The notes under the pieces were generated by a model. It ran no database searches and was not told the DNA's origin. It was given only the letters and a program-made list of their open reading frames with translations. Below are positions 56,351 to 64,000 of a DNA stretch of 64,000 nucleotides, one piece after another (positions within the stretch are counted from its first letter, which is position 1; each line of letters starts with the position of its first letter). This DNA comes from Saitoella complicata NRRL Y-17804 (lineage: Eukaryota > Ascomycota > Saitoellomycetes > Saitoellales > Saitoellaceae): NCBI RefSeq assembly GCF_001661265.1, contig NW_017566995.1:62001-126000 (forward strand), given 5' to 3'. A program made the translations under genes and the position numbers.

Positions 56351-57547
56351 TCACTTCCAACCCTCCACATCCTCCAATTCAGGCAACCCCCGATGAAACA
56401 GCATTCTCGGGTCACTAATCCCCTCAACCTCAACTTTTTTCCTCTTCTTACTCCTGTCTTCCACCTCCTCATCCATCTCCATCTCGTGAGATGGAGATCG
56501 TTTCCGCGGATTCGACCTAGGCCTCACGACCCTCACCCCGGGCTGCGGGGATTCCTCTCTGGACTCAACCGGCCTGAGCACGCCGCTGCCCCTCTCATCA
56601 TTCTCGTCCTCGCTTGCTTCTCCTCCCTGATGTTTAGCAGAGGAAGGCACGGGAGGAGTCCCCCTGCCATATACATCCTCCAATTCCTTCGCAACACTCA
56701 TGCTATTCCGCCTCGCTATGACAAAATCCTCCTTGCGTTGCTCACGGCGATTGCGGATGTAGCGATAGGTGTCTTCCCTGTGGGGCGGAGAGGGGGGCGG
56801 CTGTTGGTGGGTAAGAGCGTAAACTGGGTTAAAGAGCTCGAGGTTGCGTGGGAAGGAAAGGAGCTTCGGGGATGTCTGGAAATGGTCGTCATGCATCTCG
56901 AGCTCAACTGACTGTGCCTCAGTCTCCTCCAATGCCACATCTCCAACCCCCTGCGTTTCATGAAGACCGGACTCGATCTCCTCCGCAATTTCTTCAGAGT
57001 CCATATCCATTTCAGGTAACGAGTCCCCAGTCACCGGATCTTGAACCTCACTTAAACTTACACTCTCCATCTCTCTTGTGGTCTTCGCTCTAACGTTCCA
57101 CGAACTTTCGAGACGATCGGAAGCTTGCGTATCTGATCCTTTCTCCCAATCACTCCCGGAATTATCTCTATAGGAAGTCAACCCCATCCTTTCTTCAACC
57201 ACATCATCCTTCGATACCTGCACCCCCTTCTCATCCTCCACACCTTCCACAATACCCATCAGCATATATTCGGTATCGCGCGCTGCACTCTCCCTCCAAT
57301 TGCCTGCCGATAGATGCCGATCCGGCTTTATGTTCATTGAATCAACACTTACAATGTCCGCCCCACCCTCCTTCTCCGCTCCTTCCTCAACTACCACAAG
57401 TGACGATTCTGTATCGTGCACCAAGTACTCACACCCAGCTGTTTTCAAGATCTGACAGTTCGACTGAACATCCATTAAATGAATACGCAAACCACTGTTG
57501 CAGTTGAAGCGATGCGATGACAATCGTGAGAATGGAGGTCGGTGCAA
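56351..57547 (-). CDS. Acidic nuclear-type protein of unknown function
   Basis: 398 residues, single exon, not recognised. The first 220 residues are strongly acidic with many Glu/Asp/Ser. Then FNPVYALTHQQPPPSPP, a basic RYIRNRREQRKEDFVIARR helix-like stretch and a C-terminal RPRSNPRKRSPSHEMEMDEEVEDRSKKRKKVEVEG with two likely nuclear signals. An alternative start at 57475 (MDVQSNC) would skip a basic lead-in. The long frame and steady amino-acid character suggest a real gene, but no domain identifies it. Confidence 0.6.
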   Translation of the reverse strand: MHRPPFSRLSSHRFNCNSGLRIHLMDVQSNCQILKTAGCEYLVHDTESSLVVVEEGAEKEGGADIVSVDSMNIKPDRHLSAGNWRESAARDTEYMLMGIVEGVEDEKGVQVSKDDVVEERMGLTSYRDNSGSDWEKGSDTQASDRLESSWNVRAKTTREMESVSLSEVQDPVTGDSLPEMDMDSEEIAEEIESGLHETQGVGDVALEETEAQSVELEMHDDHFQTSPKLLSFPRNLELFNPVYALTHQQPPPSPPHREDTYRYIRNRREQRKEDFVIARRNSMSVAKELEDVYGRGTPPVPSSAKHQGGEASEDENDERGSGVLRPVESREESPQPGVRVVRPRSNPRKRSPSHEMEMDEEVEDRSKKRKKVEVEGISDPRMLFHRGLPELEDVEGWK

Positions 57548-58092
57548 TCCGTCCAGATATAATGTTATTGCTTGTGTCTAGTCGATGGATTCTTTTGACA
57601 AACGTAACTACAGCTGCTGACAACGCTCTGACCTGTTGCACATCATCTTGCTCATATCGCGTACGTGCGCTCCGATGACGAAGCGGGGTTCATTCCGTAC
57701 GCGTACGACGCGGACGCAACTTAAAATGGGATCGGAGAACACCACACAGAAGGGAAAATATCGAATCCATTGCCCGGTCATAACTGCCGAGCGCGTAGGT
57801 ATATAGGTATCTATTGAATACAGCGAGCGTCCAATTCAGTTAGACCGTGGTACACTTTCCCTCGGACGAAACTAAGGATACATATCCCATTGGAGCCAGC
57901 CAATTGCAATGTAGTACATAGTCTTCCATGAGACCTCATCGCACATCGTACCACCTCAGGCACAGACTTCTTTAAATCATGGTCGACAAACATCCTGAGG
58001 TCCGTTACCCCTCCTCTTCCTGTCTCGCCAACTCTCATCGGACTTGAACCCAATCCGCACGCTACCTCTCACGATCCCATCAGGTGTTGGCT
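57548..58092. other. Intergenic, no gene recognised
   Basis: About 545 bases of upstream region of the acidic orphan and 3' flank of scp1. Confidence 0.45.
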
Positions 58093-58804
58093 TCACGAAC
58101 TGCCCTTCTTCGGAGTCAGAACAATATTCCTCTTCCCACCAAAAACAACATCTCCCTGGCTACCACTCGCAAACCCATACTGATACCCGTTGATAATATT
58201 CGCCCCCTCCCTCTTCTCCTGCTCAGTCTGTACTCTCGGTGCCTGCTTCGTCGCCAACTTTGGGCCCAATCCCGGAACACCAATCTTCGCTGATGCGTGT
58301 CGTGAGAAGGAGTGGACGCAAGAGATGACTTGGCCTGGGTTTTTGGATTCGTAAAGGTCGACGGTTTGGAAAAGTTCGTGTTTGGGGACGCCGAGGGCTT
58401 CGGCGGCTTTGAGAAAGGAGGCAATGTTTTCCATTTGGACGAAGGGCATGGCGCTCTTTTTGTACTTCAATGGGGTTGCTTTCTCGGCGGCTCTATGCGC
58501 ACGATTAGCCGTCAATGTTCAGCGGTAGGATCGCATTGACATACCGACACAAGACGACACCATCCTTGAGCACCGTTAACAAATCCTGATCCCGCGGCAA
58601 CTCTTCCCCAACGACCTGCGAAAGCCAATCCCGCGCCTGTACAAAGACAATTGTCAGTCCTGCTCCAACGATGAACCCGCCCGCACAAGCGCTGCGGTGA
58701 TAGCGTACCTCTTCCACCATCTGCGGATCATATTTCCCTGCCATCTTACCCCTCAAATCATTGTCTAAGGAAGATACTGAAGCTTGATACTGCGGCGTAT
58801 ACAT
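58093..58804 (-). CDS. scp1: Transgelin/calponin-like actin-binding protein Scp1
   Basis: Three exons: 58804-58709, 58636-58545, 58492-58093; 195 residues. One calponin-homology domain: EEARDWLSQVVGEELPRDQDLLTVLKDGVVLCR, KYKKSAMPFVQMENIASFLKAAEALGVPKHELFQTVDLYESKNPGQVISCVHSFSR. A calponin-type repeat follows near the end (IINGYQYGFASGSQ). Such proteins bundle F-actin in patches and rings. Joining exons 2 and 3 drops a few residues normally seen after VVLCR (the LIN segment), so that splice site is the least certain; an alternative donor could restore them. Confidence 0.88.
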
Positions 58805-59259
58805 CGTAAGTGTTATCTCGTGCAACTGATGGGGTGTATGCGTGACACTTGCTGTCGGCCGCGATCGTAGTCGGCGGCAGCGTGACGCAGTAAGGCTGAC
58901 GATGACAAAGAATAGTTAAGAGATTCGGGAGCATTTCACTGTTTATTAGGTTTTGAATGTATTTTACCGTCAATCCTGTGTATGAAAAGCCAAAGAGTCT
59001 TCATTACAGGGCATTTGCGTTGTATGGAGTCTTACTGGCGAAAATATTGCCATAGCTTGCAGACCACAAAACCAAGCAACGAAGCGACTTTACCATTTGG
59101 AGATCTTCAAGGGCGTTAATCAGTAATTCAGCTGGGTTTACTTCATCAAGACCGTTATATCTCTATCCGGTACGCACTTTTGCCGCCTCGGTGCTCGCTC
59201 GCAACCGCGATCTCTAATAACTAAACAGGCGTTACAGTTTTAAATTAAGATCATACAAA
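58805..59259. other. Divergent intergenic region
   Basis: 455 bases between scp1 and the pseudouridine synthase gene, both starting here. No motif stood out. Confidence 0.45.
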
Positions 59260-60118
59260 ATGTCTGGACGTTTGGGTATCGGACGTTACCCGAAACCGCA
59301 GATCCTCACGGCTGCTAAACACTACCTCACACTCGTCAAACCTCCGAATATCTCTGTGCAAGAAGATCTTTCACATGCACTGCTAGAGCACCATCCAGAC
59401 CTCTTTCAAAAGCTCGAGGAGTGTCAGCATGAACCAAAACTCGTGCATCGACTCGACAGACCGGTTACCGGAGTGATGATCATGGGTAGAACTCCGTACG
59501 GAGTGAGAGAGCTCACCAGCGCCTTCGCTGCGGCATCGAAGGGAAAAGAACCAAGAGTCGAGAAGCTCGTGAGTCCGTTTCTGTGCTCATGAAGGTATGG
59601 CTGCTCACACATGTCTCTAGTACCACGCTCTTGTCAAACCCTCAAAACTTTCACGTCTCATCACACAAGACGTCGGCAAACCGCTTTTTATTGGCGATGG
59701 ATACGAAGGTGAAGAAAAGGGATCAAGAACCGAGGTCAAGATTCTTAAACGATACGAGAAAGAGGGCATGAAGTCTATGCTGCTTGAGCTGAAACCCATT
59801 ACTGGTCATAAGCACCAGCTGCGGCGTCACTGCTCGCAGAACCTCCGGGCACCGATCATTGGAGACTATTTGTACTACCTGGATGGCAAGAATGTCAAGC
59901 CTGGGACCAAGGAACCAGTGGGAGGTTTCAAAACACGAAAGGGCGGCATGTTCCTTCATTGTACCGGGCTACGATGGAAGATGGGTTTGAACTGGTATGA
60001 GGAGGAAGTACTGCCGACGTGGTGGAGGGACCCGAACCAGGAATATCCGGAGTTGGTTAAGAAGTTGCACCGCCCGCCGCCACCAAAGGAATCGGAGGAG
60101 CCGGTTAGCAGGCTTTGA
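59260..60118 (+). CDS. RluA-family pseudouridine synthase
   Basis: Two exons: 59260-59568 and 59621-60118; 268 residues. It converts uridine to pseudouridine in RNA. Seen: VKPPNISVQED, the catalytic motif KLVHRLDRPVTGVMIMG with its Asp, YHALVKPSKLSR, LLELKPITGHKHQLRRHCSQNLRAPIIGDYLYY and the end of the fold in GGMFLHCTGLRW. It has no S4 domain, and resembles the fungal mitochondrial rRNA synthase Pus5. The N-terminal region is basic but short, so mitochondrial import is possible, not certain. Confidence 0.85.
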
Positions 60119-60685
60119 TTTGCAGTCGTTCGATATCTATCCACAATGTTTAGTCATTAGCGAAATTGATTGAGCTTCCGTCAACTGCGACGAAGACCTC
60201 CGTGATCTGGATTACGTTGGCAGCATATCATGTAGTGACGACAGCAGCATCGAGCGTTACGTAGCAACTTGCGTGGGAGTTGAGGTCCTAATTGAGCTTG
60301 AGTATGTCGATGATCGGCATTGTGGGAGAAACAGCTTATGCACCGCGATGAAAGAGTCGCTTACAATCGAGTTCAGGAGGAAGGATGCTATCCATTCACT
60401 GGACACTAATTAATTATGGAGTAGACGCCAGTACTTCTCATCCAATACGTCCCCCATCCACCACGAATTAAGACATTACTTCATCATAAGCGTAAAAGAA
60501 GAAAAAGAACAAAAAAAGACAAACCCTCAATCCATCGTACAATAAAAGTCTTACAAAAAGTCTTCAAGACTCGATGTTATACAACTTCAAACTCAGGCTC
60601 CGTCTATGCATCATCTCACTCAACCTTTCAATAGCATACACCTCATAGCAATCGACGAATGCAAACAAGAAGCGATAAGAACCGC
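60119..60685. other. Intergenic between convergent genes
   Basis: About 570 bases between the 3' ends of the pseudouridine synthase gene and nce102. An A-rich stretch lies near 60495-60525. No gene recognised. Confidence 0.45.
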
Positions 60686-61198
60686 TTAGGCCTGAGCCAT
60701 CTGGGGCTGAGCACCTCCACGACGACGGCGGGAAGGAGCATCAGCGGAGGAGAAAGCGGTGATGGCGGAGGTGATGGTAGAGGCGAGGTAAGCACCGAAC
60801 AAGAACCAGATGAAAGTAGTACCGGCCTGAGCCTCGCGACACCTGTGGGAAGAACCGTTGATGACCTTGTTGCTGTTGATGTAATCCTGGTTACCACAAG
60901 AGTGAACCCTCAAGACGACAGCCATGGCGATACCACCGGCGAGAGTGAAGAGCAAGTTGAGGACATCGAGGGCGAGCTGGATGAAGGGGTGACCCAATGG
61001 GGAGAAGATACCGGCAGCCCAGATGATGAGAGAGAAGAGGGAGAAAACAGCCAAAAACTCGGAGTAGTTGACCTGGGAGTTGGAACCACCGACGGCCTTG
61101 TTCGCGATAAGGTCGGAGAACAGACCGAGGATGATGGCGGCAAAGATGAATTGCACAGCGCGGAGGATGTAACCAGTAGGTCCGTAAATCATGCCCAT
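60686..61198 (-). CDS. nce102: MARVEL-domain membrane protein Nce102
   Basis: 170 residues. Four hydrophobic helices in MARVEL order: YILRAVQFIFAAIILGLFSDLIA, FLAVFSLFSLIIWAAGIFSP, FIQLALDVLNLLFTLAGGIAMAVVLRV, FIWFLFGAYLASTITSAIT. Between helices 3 and 4 is a loop with two Cys. The tail is RRRRGGAQPQ. Nce102 senses sphingolipids at eisosomes (MCC domains) of the plasma membrane. Codon bias is strong, so expression is likely high. The frame stays open upstream through the leader, but the ATG at 61198 follows a spliced 5' leader and starts the conserved protein. Confidence 0.92.
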   Translation of the reverse strand: MGMIYGPTGYILRAVQFIFAAIILGLFSDLIANKAVGGSNSQVNYSEFLAVFSLFSLIIWAAGIFSPLGHPFIQLALDVLNLLFTLAGGIAMAVVLRVHSCGNQDYINSNKVINGSSHRCREAQAGTTFIWFLFGAYLASTITSAITAFSSADAPSRRRRGGAQPQMAQA

Positions 61199-61265
61199 TG
61201 TTGCAAAGTTGTTGTGCTTTTTCGTAAAGTGAAAAGGTGTTGTGTGAAAGTACTCGATAACGAGA

Positions 61266-61470
61266 CTGTGAACCAAAAAGTTAGCATATAGCACGTAAAG
61301 GAGAAGTTTCCCGGGATGTATGCTGCTCAAAACCCTTCAGCGACAGCGAAGAGTAGTATTGACGAAGTCAACTCTGGAATAGCCCAAGTCGAAAATCGCC
61401 GACAGAACCCATCACCATCGTCACGAGGAGTGAAGAGGAGTTAACAGCCGAGTAGTCGCAGGTATCTCAC
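61266..61470 (-). other. Probable 5'-leader intron of nce102
   Basis: On the minus strand a GTGAGA donor at 61470 and a TGCTAAC branch site followed by TTCACAG at 61266 bound a 205-nt intron ending 67 bases before the nce102 start codon. Removing it also removes the upstream in-frame ATG at 61330. Inferred from consensus only. Confidence 0.55.
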
Positions 61471-61541
61471 CTTAAGGAAGAACTTGTGTGCTGTTGGTGT
61501 GTTGGTGAATGGAGTTGGGAAGGAAGGGGGGGCGGGCAGCG

Positions 61542-61549
61542 TTTATATA
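61542..61549 (-). promoter_or_regulatory. TATA box of nce102
   Basis: TATATAAA on the minus strand, about 70 bases upstream of the presumed 5'-leader intron donor, with a C/G-rich stretch just downstream. The position suits the core promoter of a strongly expressed gene. Confidence 0.55.
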
Positions 61550-62903
61550 AGTGTGGGATTGGCGGTGGTCAGGAGACTCACGTAAGGAAACAAGATTTTC
61601 GACTAGCGCAAGCGGTGGTGACCTCACTCTGCATGCGCGATGACATGCAGCATGACGCAACCCTCAGTCGGCCCGATTGGGAGTCGGGAGTCACAAAACG
61701 ACCGGGGGGAAAGAGTCATGGCAGAACGACGGCGGTTCGAAGACCTACCAACGCCTCCGTTGACCCGTCTGACCTCCTTCACTCTTCCGTCTTACTCGAC
61801 CTCTTCAGGAGGTATAATCATTCCGCGCGCCTGGAACCTTCTTTCGGTAATCTCAACGCACGCAACGGTCGCGGTTACGTGCAGTTTAAGTCATGAGTTG
61901 CGTCATATGCATCGGGTTTGTCGAACTGGGCTTTGGCTTTAGGACCCTGGGGTGCGTTGGAGGTTAACTTGCTGGAAACGTGTGCCGTAAATCCGTGACG
62001 GAAAGGGGGTTGGCTGCGGGTGACGGAGGTAAAGGAGTGCCGGGATAGCCGAGGGTGATGAAAGGAGGGTTGAAGGAAAGTGAGCTGTCAATTCTGCTGA
62101 GAAAGGCCAAGGTGCGGGATCGGCGAATCGTTTACGGCCGAAGCTTCAGGAGACTTCGACAGGTTCGGGCCGTGCGAGCCGAGTTGCTCGCTAGAATGTG
62201 AGTCCCTCGTCACGGCAAGTAAAGTAACTCGGAAGACGAGACCTAGCCAGGAAGGTATGGCGTTAACGAGGTCCATGAGGAGGATGACAACAATCTGACA
62301 TTCTGCCGAGTTGCTGTCACGCGGTAAGGGAGAGCCAATACGTGTAGGTTGTGAAAATGTAGAGACAAAGTCGTGCCAATCGTAAAGTCGTTCAGGTTTT
62401 CGAACTACTCGCTAGCACAGACGATCTTCAATCGCATGGCCGCACACTCGAATCCAACCATTTCGGAGTCTATGACGGTACCCGTGGGAAGTTTATGACG
62501 GAGAAGCTCAGATAGTTGACTGACGAGAGGAATCGTTGACTTGCGTCCTAATCTGCCCAGGGCCCTTGACGTACAAGCACGCGGAGGATTCTGCAATCTC
62601 CATTGTCGGTGATGACATCATATTAGTTTAAGGTATTGATTGACCTGCATCTGTCATTTCGGGGGGTCCCTGTAGAGAAGCACCCCAGCTGCAGCGCGTC
62701 CGCGAGTCCTGGCACTCAAACTCCACCACCTGACTCGACGACAGATCAGCATTCACCCCTCCTTCTCTTCTGTTAATCCCTCGGCCGTTCTATCTAGCTC
62801 ACTATTGACTCTTTTTTGCTTCTTTTTTGGGTTCGGTGTGATGCTCGACATAAACCTCCACCGCTTCTCCTGGTTAACAAAGTTCTCCGGCTCAAATCCC
62901 TCA
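61550..62903. other. Intergenic, no gene recognised
   Basis: About 1350 bases between nce102 and the transporter, which diverge from here. Short frames only; no RNA gene or repeat recognised. Confidence 0.4.
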
Positions 62904-64000
62904 ATGACAGCCCCCAGGATGACACCAAGGAGTTCAGCAGCGGCGTCGTCAGTGACGAGATCCGTTTCGAGGTCTTCCAGGAGTCCGCATATTGTGAGGT
63001 TCGAGAAGGGTGATCCGGATAATCCAATGAATTGGCCGGAGTGGAAGAAGTGGATGGTGTTTTTCGCGATGTATGTGGAGCTGGTATGATATTGTCCGAG
63101 TGCTGACGTGCATGTTCAGTCTGCCGGTCAACTTATCGGTATCTGAGTGTATGCTAGGTTGAAGTGAACTTGGCTGATTGACTTATGACAGCTCAGTTGG
63201 GGCGGTACCGCCTTTTCACCCGCAACAAAGCTCTTCGAGAAAGCTGTGGGCGTATCTGAAGTCGTGGCCACCCTTGGCATCTCCCTCTATGTTCTCGGCC
63301 TGGCAATTGGACCTCTATTTTTAGCACCGCTCGCCGAGGTGAGTCTTGTTGTATCCAAATTTTGCAATTGCTGGCTGAAGAAATATCACAGTACTATGGC
63401 CGTACTCCAATCTACTACGCTTCCTACCCTGTGTACTTCTGCTTCCTCGTCGGCACGGCTCTGGCCCCCAATCTTGGCGCTTTTCTGTCCATCCGGTTTA
63501 TCTCGGGTTTGGCTGCTTCCTCCGCGATCACCAACCTTGGGGGTACAATTGCGGATATGTGGCCAGTCTATGAAGTCGGTATCCCGATGAGTATCTTCAT
63601 CTGGTCCGATACAGTCGGCGCACCGAGTGGCTACCTCATCGGGAGTTTCGTTACCTTGACGGGAGAGTGGCAGAACATCTTCTGGGCATTGCTGGGAATC
63701 ACGGGTGGGTTTTATATCTTCATGTGTTGTTTGTTAAGGGAGACGAGACATAGTATCATCCTCCAGCGTCGTGCGAATCGGGAGAGGAAGGAGAGGGAAG
63801 AGATAACGGAGGAGTTGAATCCGAATGTTGATGTTCCTGACGAGGATAAGCGGGAGGATGTTGAGGAACTGCTGAGTCAGTCGCTCGTTCGCCCATTTCG
63901 CTTTCTCACTACGGAAGCTATCGTTGTCTTCACTGCTGCATATAACGGGTTCGTATACGGTCTCTCCTACCTATTTACCGACGCCTTTCCCCTCGTCTTC
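62904..64000 (+). CDS. MFS drug:proton antiporter-type transporter (3' end cut off)
   Basis: Exons: 62904-63083, 63192-63338, 63392 to the window end. About 311 residues are visible and the C-terminal half is missing. Seen: a Ser-rich N-terminus, RFEKGDPDNPMNWPEWKKW before helix 1, FSPATKLFEKAVGVSEVVATLGISLYVLGLAIGPLFLAPLAE with YYGRTPIY (the DHA1 motif A region), LGGTIADMW, and the central loop starting LRETRHSIILQRRANRERK. This is the Flu1/Tpo-like DHA1 group that exports drugs or polyamines; the true substrate is unknown. The first intron could be split by a micro-exon, so residues around helix 1 are tentative. Confidence 0.87.

Noticed and set aside
61266-61470. Second C/D-box snoRNA in the nce102 leader intron (GTGATGG ... 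CTGA)
   Set aside because: The boxes are imperfect, about 90 bases apart and lack a closing stem; no known guide sequence recognised.

Overview
The window is nuclear DNA of a filamentous ascomycete (Pezizomycotina; I cannot place the class). Genes are dense and carry short 46-80 nt introns with GTA/GTG-type donors and CTAAC-like branch points. Several families are fungal: Msb1/Mug8, Par32 (DUF3602), Rua1 C-terminal domain, IEC3 and Nce102. I assembled about 38 protein genes, many with introns placed by reading frame and family conservation, and one intronic snoRNA. I saw no CRISPR array, tRNA, rRNA, virus-like element or intact transposon.

Layout. 1-7.2 kb, all on the minus strand: a protein methyltransferase cut by the window edge, V-ATPase assembly factor Pkr1, the Snf1/AMPK catalytic subunit and an RRM protein. 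7.7-14.5 kb, all plus: a Rua1-type zinc regulator, RACK1/Cpc2 with a U24-type snoRNA in its intron, an AlkB-like dioxygenase and Ilv5. 14.5-17.2 kb is the largest gene-poor stretch. It holds a gene relic in a 250-bp tandem duplication and a cluster of perfect hairpins. 17.2-23.1 kb: a small heat-shock protein, Orm-family protein, signal peptidase subunit Spc2, a small mitochondrial membrane protein and an Air1/2-type zinc-knuckle protein. 24-34.7 kb: an Msb1-like protein, Gpi10, Arp1, Rib7 and an orphan gene. 34.8-45.5 kb: mitochondrial release factor Mrf1 divergent from tRNA 2-thiouridylase Mtu1, Ubc12, a K-channel-beta-type aldo-keto reductase, Osh3 and a dienoyl-CoA isomerase. 46-53 kb: an ISWI remodeler, two tandem Par32-type proteins and the INO80 subunit IEC3. 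53.7-64 kb: glutamine synthetase, an acidic orphan, transgelin Scp1, an RluA-type pseudouridine synthase, Nce102 and an MFS transporter cut by the window end.

These are mostly housekeeping genes, not a cluster. Themes that recur are nutrient signalling (Snf1, Cpc2, Par32, Ilv5 with TGACTC sites upstream, Gln1), mitochondrial translation (the Mrf1/Mtu1 divergent pair, a pseudouridine synthase), lipid and membrane homeostasis (Orm, Osh3, Gpi10, Nce102) and chromatin (ISWI, IEC3).

I found no convincing new multi-gene system. The best places for a second look are the relic plus hairpin cluster at 15.5-16.5 kb, the 30-bp repeat between the RRM and Rua1-type genes, the orphan gene at 33.8 kb and the tandem Par32 pair.
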